From an uncultured SAR86 cluster bacterium (GTDB taxonomy: Bacteria > Pseudomonadota > Gammaproteobacteria > Magnimaribacterales > D2472): a DNA stretch of 45,541 nucleotides. The position numbers and the translations under genes are program-made. Below are positions 28,546 to 37,036 of this stretch, one piece after another. Location: assembly GCA_902520495.1 (NCBI GenBank), contig CABYNW010000009.1:1-45541 (forward strand), written 5' to 3'. The notes under the pieces were generated by a model. It had not been told where the DNA came from and did not search any database. It saw only the letters and a list, made by a program, of their open reading frames with translations. The stretch's first letter is position 1. Every line of letters starts with the position of its first letter.

Positions 28546-29321
28546 ACAACGACTATTACAGGAGTATCTATGGCGATGAAAGATTCTGGCAACTTGAACT
28601 AGACAAGTCTGGCAATGGTTATGCAGTACTTCGTTTTCTACCAGCAGCCAATGGTGAAGAATTACCGTGGATCCAATATTGGGATCATGGTTTTCAAGGA
28701 CCTGGTGGTTGGTTCATGGAGAAATCTTTAACAACTTTGGGCAACAAATGTCCAGTTAGTGAGTACAACAATAGTCTTTGGATTAGTGGTGACGAAGCTC
28801 AAAAGGATCAAGCCAGAAAACAAAAACGAAGAGTACACTATGTAGCGAATGTTCTTGTTGTCTCAGATCCGACTCATCCTGAGAACGAAGGTAAAGTAAT
28901 GCTTTATCGTTTCGGTAAAAAAATCTTTGAGAAAGTCAAACGTGTTATGCAACCTCAGTTCGAAGATGAGAATCCAATCAATCCTTTTGATATGTGGGAA
29001 GGTGCTGACTTTAAACTTAAAGTTAGAAAAGTAGACGGTTATTGGAACTATGATAAATCAGAGTTCGCATCAGTAGCTCCTATTTCAGAAGATGATTCTG
29101 TACTAGAAACGCTCTACAATAAACAGCACTCTTTAGCAGAGTTGATCGCACCTGATCAATTCATGTCTTATGATGAAATGAAGGTTAAGTTGGATAGGGC
29201 TTTAGGTCTTAGTGGTGATGTCTCTACAGTTAAGTTGGATAGGGTTTTAGGTCTTAGTGGTGATGTCTCTACTGCTACAGCTGAGAGTATCGCTGATATC
29301 GGAGATTTTGATGGTGAATAA
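28521..29321 (+). CDS. T4 gp32-like single-stranded DNA-binding protein
   Basis: A 266-residue protein whose core (about residues 21-182) matches the OB-fold core of T4-type phage gp32. The blocks are LELDKSGNGYAVLRFLPA, LPWIQYWDHGFQGPGGW, SLTTLGNKCPVSEYN, ARKQKRRVHYVANVLVV, HPENEGKVMLYRFGKKIF, NPINPFDMWEGADFKLKV and GYWNYDKSEF. gp32 coats single-stranded DNA in phage replication and recombination. Only one cysteine of the T4 zinc site remains, as in many cyanophage versions. The basic N-terminal cooperativity segment is replaced by MNKNELKEYNDYYRS. It keeps an acidic tail ending DIGDFDGE. No other phage genes are nearby, and G+C looks higher than its neighbours by eye. Confidence 0.85.
   Translation: MNKNELKEYNDYYRSIYGDERFWQLELDKSGNGYAVLRFLPAANGEELPWIQYWDHGFQGPGGWFMEKSLTTLGNKCPVSEYNNSLWISGDEAQKDQARKQKRRVHYVANVLVVSDPTHPENEGKVMLYRFGKKIFEKVKRVMQPQFEDENPINPFDMWEGADFKLKVRKVDGYWNYDKSEFASVAPISEDDSVLETLYNKQHSLAELIAPDQFMSYDEMKVKLDRALGLSGDVSTVKLDRVLGLSGDVSTATAESIADIGDFDGE
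29184..29273 (+). repeat. 45-bp tandem repeat inside the gp32-like gene
   Basis: Two in-frame copies (29184-29228 and 29229-29273) differing at two bases. They encode VKLDRALGLSGDVST and VKLDRVLGLSGDVST in the linker between the OB core and the acidic tail. Near identity implies a recent duplication. Confidence 0.95.
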
Positions 29322-29364
29322 ATTTACTAGGAAAAGACTATGAACAAAAATGAAATAAAAGAGT
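29290..29364 (+). repeat. 75-bp direct repeat, right copy
   Basis: Partner of 28471-28545. It covers the last codons of the gp32-like gene, the spacer, and the first eight codons of the 57-residue gene that follows. Confidence 0.95.
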
Positions 29365-29513
29365 TTAATGAAAAGCTGTTAAATGAAATTGGTGAAGAAA
29401 GCTTTCTTCAAGACATTTTTGGATTAACGATGGGAAGCGGCGATAATTTTTGGATGATAGATAGCGACGAGATGGAACAAATATTTGAAAACATGAGAAA
29501 TATACTTAAATAA
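29340..29513 (+). CDS. Small acidic protein sharing the gp32-like N-terminus, 57 residues
   Basis: The frame starts MNKNEIKEFNEKLLNE, as the gp32-like protein does (MNKNELKEY), then diverges to ESFLQDIFGLTMGSGDNFW and ends ENMRNILK. Start context and ribosome binding site (AGGAAAAG) are those of the repeat. The stop overlaps the ankyrin gene start (TAATG). It may be the gene originally present before the gp32-like unit was inserted or duplicated. Confidence 0.55.
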   Translation: MNKNEIKEFNEKLLNEIGEESFLQDIFGLTMGSGDNFWMIDSDEMEQIFENMRNILK

Positions 29514-31033
29514 TGTTTGGCTCTAAAAGTGATGAAAAAAAGTTATTTAAAAGCATATTAGAAAATGATTTAAATACCTTAAGAGAACTAGCTCCGAAGA
29601 TTAAGAATAAAAAGATCTTAAATAAAGATAACCAAACACCCTTTATGATTGCAATGAAGAATTACAATCTAGATATTTGTGAATTATTGTCAAAAGAATC
29701 TTTTCCCATAGAGGCAATTAAAGGCTCCGCTTCTGCAATATGCTCAGCGCTTTTGGATTCTGATTTAAGACAGCTTGATATAGCGGTTAAGTGTGGAGCT
29801 GATGTTAATAAGCCTCTCCAAATACAGGTTGAAACCTACCCGTTGGCACTTGCGATAAACCATGGAAAAGTTTCTTTTGCAAAAAGATTAATAGACCTAG
29901 GAGCAAATACAGATATTTTTTGTCCGGTTGAAGATGCGGGCATTGCTGACGAATTCCCGCTTTCGCATATCGCAGCTCAAACATGCAATTTTGATTTGTT
30001 TGATACTCTTTTAGATAAGTCGAAAGATTTTTATACAAAGAAAGGAATCTCAATATATTGGTCGCTTTTATCTTCAAAAGAGAAAAGAGAAACCGATAGA
30101 TTTAAAAACAAAGCACTTAAAGCACTATTTGAAAAGAAAGTTCCTTTTGAAAACAAGATGCAAAATGAAGTTATTGATAAAAATGCAATGAGTTTACTGT
30201 TCACACAGAAAATGGAGTCAAATGAGAAAATTAAAAGAGAAAAGCTTATATTAGAAGTTTTAGAAAACAATCTTGTTAAATTTGATTTTATAGATATTCA
30301 TAAAAATAATTTACTAAAATTATCTGCCCGGATGGGCTCGAAGAAACTTGTAGAATACTTTATCGGCAAAGGACTGTCTCCATACGTACAAGATGATCAG
30401 GGCTATAATGCATTTCATAATGCTGCTGCTTTAAGAGACTGCGATTTGTCATATTCAATAATGTTAATCTTACTTGGGCCTAAAAATTATGATCTTTTTT
30501 CACATAATAAAGATAAGCAAGAAGCTAATAGGGGTCTTGATCTTGCAAATGAAGATGGGCACTCACCAACTCACCTAGCTTTTAACTATAATAATTATGA
30601 ATCAGCAAGAGTGTTAATAGAAAAGGGCGCAAAAATACCTTATTCAGCATGGAAAAGAGACGAAGAAAGAGTGCCTTTATGGATACAGCTTATATGTCAT
30701 CTTGAAACCCAAGAGGATATAGACAATTTAATCTATTTTATTGAAAGCGGTTTAGATATAAAAGCATATAAATCTAAAACTTATAAATTTGATCTCTCCA
30801 TATCAAGCGTAATTGGGGCAAGAATGTTACTTCAGGATAAATTTAAGTCTTACAAAGATTATGCGTGGTATGGCTTTTATGAGAAAGATAAAAATAAGAT
30901 ATTCAATAAAATAGACCTGAAACCACTTTATAAACTAGTAAAAAATAAAGATAAAACGAATTCAATTATTAACAAGCTAGAACTAGGTATAGAATATATA
31001 GACGGTCTATTAAAAGAAAGAGAAGAAAAATGA
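29513..31033 (+). CDS. Ankyrin-repeat protein
   Basis: A 506-residue cytoplasmic-looking protein. Ankyrin-type helices are visible at about residues 38-65 (NQTPFMIAMKNYNLDICELL), 106-135 (TYPLALAINHGKVSFAKRLIDLGANTD, residues marking the consensus), 262-305 and 343-372 (GHSPTHLAFNYNNYESARVL). The C-terminal third has no recognised motif. Bacterial ankyrin proteins are protein-binding scaffolds, in some cases immunity or host-interaction factors. It overlaps the next gene by four bases (ATGA), so the pair is co-translated. Confidence 0.8.
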   Translation: MFGSKSDEKKLFKSILENDLNTLRELAPKIKNKKILNKDNQTPFMIAMKNYNLDICELLSKESFPIEAIKGSASAICSALLDSDLRQLDIAVKCGADVNKPLQIQVETYPLALAINHGKVSFAKRLIDLGANTDIFCPVEDAGIADEFPLSHIAAQTCNFDLFDTLLDKSKDFYTKKGISIYWSLLSSKEKRETDRFKNKALKALFEKKVPFENKMQNEVIDKNAMSLLFTQKMESNEKIKREKLILEVLENNLVKFDFIDIHKNNLLKLSARMGSKKLVEYFIGKGLSPYVQDDQGYNAFHNAAALRDCDLSYSIMLILLGPKNYDLFSHNKDKQEANRGLDLANEDGHSPTHLAFNYNNYESARVLIEKGAKIPYSAWKRDEERVPLWIQLICHLETQEDIDNLIYFIESGLDIKAYKSKTYKFDLSISSVIGARMLLQDKFKSYKDYAWYGFYEKDKNKIFNKIDLKPLYKLVKNKDKTNSIINKLELGIEYIDGLLKEREEK

Positions 31034-32049
31034 ATCAAATAAAATGGAAATATATAAATAGTTGTTCATTTGAAACACTACGTGCAGATTTTATGAGAAC
31101 CATTTGGAATGAGCACGCTCCTAACCCCGCATATCCAGAAGAAGATACAATTGATGAAACAGAAGAGTCCCCAGAAAATGTAATAACATCCTCTATGACT
31201 ATTGGAGGCGGAAATTATAGAAGAGGAATATCTGGTTATATATATGAAAACCTAGAACTAAACGATAGGAAGTCATTGCAAGCAATTTTTTGGGAAAGAA
31301 CTTGTGACTTATTAGACTCAATTCACACTTTTACTATTGGATTTAATAATGATTTTTGGCACGGACCTCCTGAATATGATGAAGATAACGATGACATTGA
31401 TGAAGAGCTTCCATGGGATGAATATTACGAACAAGCAAATTCCGATATGGTTTCGCTTGAAGATGATATTGTTGATTTAGCAAGAAAGGTATCAAAAGCC
31501 CAAAAGGAATCAGAACAAGTTTATTATGACAGGATTATTGATTTTATTAATTCGAAAGGCGATTATTTGAATATTGAGTGGGCTGATATTGAAAGTTGGA
31601 AAGAAGCAAAGAAATGCCTGCTTTTACAAATGGAAAATTATTTTTTAGCCGTTGGGCCTGATCCTTTTCTTTTCTCTTACATAGACGAGTATCTTCCAAA
31701 ACAACAACAAGAACACTTCGACTGGAGAATAAACCCTATTCTTAGAGATGTATTTTTAGGTTTTCTTACAAGAAATCTTTTTTTAGTAGATATAAACAAG
31801 AAACTGTTAGAAGATACACAGCTCACAGATTTAATGTTTGAAGATGAAGATGTTTCATTCCAGGCACGCTTTAAAATCAATGATTTCAATGGAAAAGATG
31901 TTATATCCATCGAAGATTATGACTCCTTATTGGAGTGGAAATATGAAGTAGGATATTTTAAGGAACACGGCGGAGAAGATCTTTCATATAAAGAATATAC
32001 TGAATTTGTTAAAAAGAACCTTGGATCTAATTTTGTTGAAGATATCTAA
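31030..32049 (+). CDS. Acidic protein of unknown function, partner of the ankyrin protein
   Basis: A 339-residue soluble acidic protein. Visible features are a glycine-rich TIGGGNYRRGISGYIYE near residue 60, two strongly acidic stretches (PEYDEDNDDIDEELPWDEYY at about 117-136, and EDDIVDLA), and several tryptophans (ESWKEAKKCLLLQMENY). No signal peptide, no membrane helix and no family recognised. The four-base overlap with the ankyrin gene argues for a shared function or a complex. Confidence 0.6.
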   Translation: MNQIKWKYINSCSFETLRADFMRTIWNEHAPNPAYPEEDTIDETEESPENVITSSMTIGGGNYRRGISGYIYENLELNDRKSLQAIFWERTCDLLDSIHTFTIGFNNDFWHGPPEYDEDNDDIDEELPWDEYYEQANSDMVSLEDDIVDLARKVSKAQKESEQVYYDRIIDFINSKGDYLNIEWADIESWKEAKKCLLLQMENYFLAVGPDPFLFSYIDEYLPKQQQEHFDWRINPILRDVFLGFLTRNLFLVDINKKLLEDTQLTDLMFEDEDVSFQARFKINDFNGKDVISIEDYDSLLEWKYEVGYFKEHGGEDLSYKEYTEFVKKNLGSNFVEDI

Positions 32050-32260
32050 ATTATTTAACCATCATCCAAAGTCAAATGGCGAGACTTACTTTGAACATAT
32101 GCGTTGCGCCTCTTATTATGGTTTGAGAATGGTTGTGTCAGGCTTAGCTGCAATTGTCCATTCAATTTTTCCTTTTCTTTTTGAAACGGCTGCTAGTGAT
32201 TGTGCAAAGATGGTAAATGAGGAAGTAGAGAGACGTAAACATGAGCCATCACCTAAGTAA
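32036..32260 (+). CDS. DUF6356 family small protein
   Basis: A 74-residue protein. The motif FNHHPKSNGETYFEHMRCA followed by the hydrophobic MVVSGLAAIVHSIFPFLFETAAS matches the DUF6356 family, which has one membrane-like helix and an IH-FPF block. Function unknown. The start is uncertain: TTG codons at 32021, 32033 and 32036 are in frame; all lie inside the end of the previous gene, and I give the last. It abuts the SDR gene. Confidence 0.65.
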   Translation: MKISKLFNHHPKSNGETYFEHMRCASYYGLRMVVSGLAAIVHSIFPFLFETAASDCAKMVNEEVERRKHEPSPK

Positions 32261-33133
32261 GTGAAAAGCTTTGCTAACAAAGTTGCTTTAATTACTGGAG
32301 CTGGCTCAGGAATAGGCAGAGCACTTGCAGAAGAGCTGGCTGATCAAGGCTGCAGTCTGGCCTTAGTAGATTGGAACAATGAATCGCTTGAAGAAACTAA
32401 AGAAATAGTTAGAAAAAAGAATATTTCTGTTTCGACCTATCATTTTGACATTAGTGATAGAGAAAAAATAAATGAGCTTCCAGAAAAAGTTTTAAATTTT
32501 CATAATCAAATAGATCTTGTAATAAATAATGCTGGGGTTTCGGTTATAGGGTCTGTTGATGAGGTAAGCCAAAATGATTGGGACTGGGGGTTGGATATTT
32601 TATTAAAATCTGTCATTCAAATGACAACAGTTTTTCTTCCTCATCTAGAGAAGCGTTCTGAGGCTGCAATTGTTAACACATCATCAATTTTTGGATTATT
32701 TAGCGTACCTAAACAGTCTATTTACAACGTTGGTAAATTCGGAGTGAAGGCATTTACAGAATCCTTGTCATTAGAGTTAGAAGCATCAGGGTCATCTGTT
32801 GAAGCATATTGTGTTTTTCCAGGGCATGTAGGAACAAACATTTACAGCTCATCAAGATTTAAAAGTTTTCAGCAAGATGAGGCGGGCGCTGCAATGTTTG
32901 GTGCAAACGCTTCAACCGTTGAAGAGGCCGGCGTTCAATTTAAGCAAAATGCACCATCGAGCCCTCAATACGCAGCAAAAACCATCTTAAAAAACATTAA
33001 AAAGAAAAATAAAAGAATATTAATTGGTTTCGATGCTCACTTTTACGATTTAATGAGCAGACTTTTCCCCAAAAGCTTTGTGAAGATAATATGGATTCTT
33101 CCATTTCTCAGGAGTCTCTTTAGATCAAAATAG
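32261..33133 (+). CDS. Short-chain dehydrogenase/reductase (SDR)
   Basis: A 290-residue NAD(P)-dependent oxidoreductase of the classical SDR type. The nucleotide motif is TGAGSGIG, followed by NNAG and the catalytic group: Ser in VNTSSIFGLF and Tyr/Lys in YNVGKFG (YxxxK). A C-terminal extension from about residue 245 is basic and partly hydrophobic (IIWILPFLRSLF), possibly a membrane-associating tail. The start is GTG at 32261. Substrate cannot be deduced; acyl or sterol-like lipids are common for this subgroup. Confidence 0.88.
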   Translation: MKSFANKVALITGAGSGIGRALAEELADQGCSLALVDWNNESLEETKEIVRKKNISVSTYHFDISDREKINELPEKVLNFHNQIDLVINNAGVSVIGSVDEVSQNDWDWGLDILLKSVIQMTTVFLPHLEKRSEAAIVNTSSIFGLFSVPKQSIYNVGKFGVKAFTESLSLELEASGSSVEAYCVFPGHVGTNIYSSSRFKSFQQDEAGAAMFGANASTVEEAGVQFKQNAPSSPQYAAKTILKNIKKKNKRILIGFDAHFYDLMSRLFPKSFVKIIWILPFLRSLFRSK

Positions 33134-33205
33134 ATTTTAAAAGCATGCTTGTTAATTCCTACAAAGTTTTATAAGGTAATTGCCTAGAAGATTTATATAT
33201 ACGTT

Positions 33206-35266
33206 TTGAACAAAATTAAGATTTTATTATGGTATTCGTCAAATAAGCTCGGAGAAGCTGCTTCAACAATTATTAATTTTGAAAAGAAAGCGGTTTCATG
33301 TATACAAAAACAAATTAATCTTAATGGGGGTATTGGTGGAATCCCAGTAGAGATAGACTTTTATGATATACCGCATAATAGGGCAGGACATGACAAGGAT
33401 GCATGGCTTTATTATAAAAATATATTTGATTCGAGTAACTATACTTTTGCAAGAAGCCCAGGAGCCTTTGCCGGACTAAGTAAATATAAACTCGGTTATC
33501 TAGAGTCTATAGCATCTGACAAGACAATTATATTTAGTGATCTTACAATTCCTAAAAGCATAGATGTATTAAAATCAAATATTATTGATATGCGATCTAA
33601 TGCATTTACAGATGCAGAAAAATCACTAGCAGAAAGATCAAAGATCAATCTTGAATTATTAAAAAAAAATAGAACTTTTTATATAGCTAACTTTGGTGCA
33701 TCAAGTTCTGTTCTGGCACAAAAAGAAGATTTAGAAAAAGATGAAATATTTATATTTGATATATCCCCAAAAATTCATGAAGACAGTCAAAAACTTCAAA
33801 AAGATTTAAATAAATTTTTTGAATCTCATAATGCTGATAAAAACGATTTAATAAACATGGGTCTCGTCCCCAACACTATCAAGCAAAGTATTATTAATTG
33901 TATTCAAAATTTTAATAAAGATATAACAATAATGACTGGATCAGCAGGCTCAGCATACTTAGACTATCAGGAAATTAATTACCCAATTTTATTTAGAGAA
34001 GATGCAAATTTTGATGTATATCTTTCAATGGAGGATTTCATTGAAAAAATTGGAGAAGATCTGTCCTTAAAAGAAAAACAAATATGCAACCAGCGCTTTA
34101 CACAATTTGAAATTCCATTATTAATTAAGAAAATATGTGATAGAGATAAAATTACATTTTCCTCCCAAGAAGAACTAGTTAAAAAAGTCTTAATGTCTAT
34201 CAATGAGACTGATGGAAGTAAAGATATCTATATGGGAGTTTCAAAAGACCTATCATTTAAAGACAATAGAAATAATAAAAAGACCGCAGCATTAGTAGAG
34301 CTAGCGCTTCCTTCAAGAGATAAATCAGATGTGGTTAAAACTTTATATAAAAATCAGCTTTGTATAATTGATGAGCAAGAAAAGATTAACTCAGTTATAG
34401 CATTTAATATTGATGTTGAAAGAATTACCAATGTTTCGATTGAGGAAGGAATTTTTGGAGCAGAATTTTATTTAGACATTACATCAGAAAACGAAAATCC
34501 CATAAATTCAATTAAATTTAATAATCTTAGTTCTTTAAATCCTAAACATGAGGTTCGAAGATTGGACCACATACAGATTGATAATTTATATTCATCTAGG
34601 TATGTAGTAACTTCTAATTTTGATTTTAATCCGATTGCTGATAATTATCCGTTTGATGAACAATTTATTTATATTGGGATTTCGGGTACAGAAAAAGATT
34701 CTCAAATTCAGCCAGTTCCAGAAGAATACATTGATGATGAATTTAAGATAGATGGATGGTCTATGGTGTATGCAAAATGTGGAATAAATAGAAAAAAGAA
34801 TTGGGTAGCGCTTAATAACAATTTAGAAAAAATTCCAAAAATTGGAGAAGAAATTAGACTTGGATGGGAGCTTAAGAGAAAAAATTCGATGACTTTATTA
34901 AAAATAGGCATCCCATTATTTTTCTTATATATACTTCTTTATTACACTCTTTTTGTACCATTAGAGAATATCGAGACTGCTTTTAATAATATTAATCTTG
35001 CATTCTTGTCTAGCATTGCCTTGTATTTTTCAACCGAAAGACCTCAACCCTTAAAAATGACTACAATAGATGTTGTATTTGCTTTTTTCTATATAATGGC
35101 AGGCATTTCATTGATATCGATTGTATTTGTAGAGTTTTACCCTGACTACTATAGTGCAGTTATAAATCCATTGCGCTTTTTATTGCCCGCCTCAATTATC
35201 GGATTGGGTCTTTTCATCAAGAAAAGGCTTGCCTCAAGAAAATACAAACCATCTATAACTAAATAA
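33206..35266 (+). CDS. PBP-domain / pentameric ligand-gated ion channel fusion
   Basis: A 686-residue protein in two parts. Residues 1 to about 370 resemble a type-1 periplasmic binding protein (branched-chain amino acid binding type), with IKILLWYSSNKLGEAA and INLNGGIGGIPVEIDFYDI at the start. Residues about 395-560 look like the beta-sandwich extracellular domain of Cys-loop-type channels, with the hallmark YPFDEQ at 481-486. Four helices follow: 563-584, 593-610 (pore-lining position), 619-645 starting after TTIDVVFAFF, and 652-671. The start is TTG 33206; an in-frame TAG at 33185 rules out a longer N-terminus, and no signal peptide is visible, which is odd for a domain expected outside the membrane. 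Ligand unknown. Confidence 0.7.
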   Translation: MNKIKILLWYSSNKLGEAASTIINFEKKAVSCIQKQINLNGGIGGIPVEIDFYDIPHNRAGHDKDAWLYYKNIFDSSNYTFARSPGAFAGLSKYKLGYLESIASDKTIIFSDLTIPKSIDVLKSNIIDMRSNAFTDAEKSLAERSKINLELLKKNRTFYIANFGASSSVLAQKEDLEKDEIFIFDISPKIHEDSQKLQKDLNKFFESHNADKNDLINMGLVPNTIKQSIINCIQNFNKDITIMTGSAGSAYLDYQEINYPILFREDANFDVYLSMEDFIEKIGEDLSLKEKQICNQRFTQFEIPLLIKKICDRDKITFSSQEELVKKVLMSINETDGSKDIYMGVSKDLSFKDNRNNKKTAALVELALPSRDKSDVVKTLYKNQLCIIDEQEKINSVIAFNIDVERITNVSIEEGIFGAEFYLDITSENENPINSIKFNNLSSLNPKHEVRRLDHIQIDNLYSSRYVVTSNFDFNPIADNYPFDEQFIYIGISGTEKDSQIQPVPEEYIDDEFKIDGWSMVYAKCGINRKKNWVALNNNLEKIPKIGEEIRLGWELKRKNSMTLLKIGIPLFFLYILLYYTLFVPLENIETAFNNINLAFLSSIALYFSTERPQPLKMTTIDVVFAFFYIMAGISLISIVFVEFYPDYYSAVINPLRFLLPASIIGLGLFIKKRLASRKYKPSITK

Positions 35267-35272
35267 GCTTTA

Positions 35273-36118
35273 GTGATTAATTCAATAGATCATTTAATTG
35301 TTGCTGTAAAAGACCTAGATGCAGCAGAAAAAAATTATAAAAAAATATTTGGTATCGAGCCTGTATGGAAAGGTGAGCACAAAGAGCTTGGAACTGCTAA
35401 CGTAATCTTTAATTTTAAAAATACATACTTTGAACTTTTATCAGCTAAAGGGGAGGGACTGGGAGCAGAATTAGTGGACAGTAATATTAAAAAGAACGGA
35501 GATTGCCTTATCGGATTAGTTTTTGGTGCTGAAGATATAACTTCTGTAGAAAGTATTTTAAAGAACAAAGGTTATGCAGTTACAGAATCATCTGAAGGCG
35601 TAGGAAAAAATTCTCAGAACAACGAAATAAGAAAATGGAAAAACATTTTTTTACCTTTAGAACTTAGTAGAGGGATTTTTTCTTTTATTATTCAACATAC
35701 GCATGGAAGTCTACCCAAAATAAATAACTATGAGGAGTCATCAATAAATAAGTTAGATCATGTTGTAATAAATACAAACGATCCCGATGGCTTTATAAAT
35801 ATTTATGAAAAAGTTTTTAACATTAGGCTTGCTCTAGACAGAGTCATTGAGCATTGGAAAACTAGAATGCTATTTTTTAGATTAAATAAAACAACTATAG
35901 AAGTAGTAGAGAAGGAACATAATGATGAAGATCCAGACAAGCTCTGGGGGCTTGCTTGGTGCGTGGACTCTATTAAGAGTGCTCATGAAAGATTAACAAA
36001 TGAAGGCGTAGAAATAACCGATATTAAACAAGGAATAAAGGAAAAGACCTTGGTTGCAACCATTAAATCACATACAAATAATGTGCCCACACTGCTCATA
36101 GAACATTTAAATAAATGA
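35273..36118 (+). CDS. VOC / glyoxalase-like domain protein (two modules)
   Basis: A 281-residue cytosolic protein. The first beta-alpha-beta module begins IDHLIVAVKDLDAAEKNYKKIFG, the second at about residue 160 with LDHVVINTNDPDGFINIYEKVFN. These are the paired modules of a vicinal oxygen chelate fold, of the Glyoxalase_3 type. Histidines at both module starts and late glutamates could bind a metal. The reaction is unknown. The start is GTG at 35273; it overlaps the permease gene by four bases. Confidence 0.75.
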   Translation: MINSIDHLIVAVKDLDAAEKNYKKIFGIEPVWKGEHKELGTANVIFNFKNTYFELLSAKGEGLGAELVDSNIKKNGDCLIGLVFGAEDITSVESILKNKGYAVTESSEGVGKNSQNNEIRKWKNIFLPLELSRGIFSFIIQHTHGSLPKINNYEESSINKLDHVVINTNDPDGFINIYEKVFNIRLALDRVIEHWKTRMLFFRLNKTTIEVVEKEHNDEDPDKLWGLAWCVDSIKSAHERLTNEGVEITDIKQGIKEKTLVATIKSHTNNVPTLLIEHLNK

Positions 36119-37026
36119 AGCTTTTAATAGGAATTATTTTGGCTTTCACAGCAATTTTTTCAGGATCTCCCTTGGGGGCATTATTATTAGGCATTACTTT
36201 TGCCCTGTTTCTAGAGTCACCAAATGAATTTATTGAGAAATCAATTGGAACAAGACTGCTTCAAGCTGGGATAGTTATTCTAGGACTAACAATTTCTGCA
36301 TCAAACACTCTAAGTATAACAACGGCATACTTTCCATACATATCTATTTTTGTTGTTATTGTTTTTAGCTTAGGCATTTTAATTTCAAAGATCTCAAGAG
36401 TAGATTCAAAATTATCAATACTTATTGTATCAGGCACAGCAATATGCGGAGCGACTGCAATAGCAGCAATTTCACCGTTAATTAAAGCAAAACCAAACCA
36501 ACTACTAACGTCCTTAGCAGTTATTTTTCTACTTAATGCAATCGCAATCGCTATATTTCCTATTATTGGAAATAATATTGGGATGTCTGATGAGCAATTT
36601 GGATCTTGGATGGCAATGGCAGTTCATGATACAAGCTCTGTAATAGGTGCTGCAGTCTCTTTTGGGGGCGGGGCTGTAGAAATTGCGGCGCCTCTTAAAC
36701 TAGCAAGAACACTTTGGTTAATACCCTTAATAATAGTTTTAGGAGTCTTTTATAAAGATAAAAAAAATACTAGAAACACATTTCCTTTATTTATATTTAC
36801 ATTTATTTTAGCGATATTTGTTGGCAATCAACTAAATCTTTCGGATATGACTTCGTCATTTTTAAAAGATGCAAGCAGTGCACTTCTTATTGGAGCTCTT
36901 TTTTGTATTGGAACACAGATTAATTCAAAATCAATTAAAAATATTGAACTCAAAACTATATTTTTTGCCTTATTGCTTTGGTTATTTGCTATAGCGGCCT
37001 CATACTATTTAGTTAAGGTGCTTTAA
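36115..37026 (+). CDS. YeiH-type putative sulfate exporter family permease
   Basis: A 303-residue inner-membrane protein with about nine or ten helices. Family blocks are RLLQAGIVILGLTIS, SGTAICGATAIAAISPLI and SWMAMAVHDTSSVIGAA, then KLARTLWLIPLII. The family (UPF0324/YeiH) is annotated as putative sulfate exporter without solid proof of substrate. It overlaps the upstream VOC gene by four bases (ATGA) and is followed after ten bases by another VOC gene. Confidence 0.88.
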   Translation: MKLLIGIILAFTAIFSGSPLGALLLGITFALFLESPNEFIEKSIGTRLLQAGIVILGLTISASNTLSITTAYFPYISIFVVIVFSLGILISKISRVDSKLSILIVSGTAICGATAIAAISPLIKAKPNQLLTSLAVIFLLNAIAIAIFPIIGNNIGMSDEQFGSWMAMAVHDTSSVIGAAVSFGGGAVEIAAPLKLARTLWLIPLIIVLGVFYKDKKNTRNTFPLFIFTFILAIFVGNQLNLSDMTSSFLKDASSALLIGALFCIGTQINSKSIKNIELKTIFFALLLWLFAIAASYYLVKVL

Positions 37027-37036
37027 AGGAGGAAAA

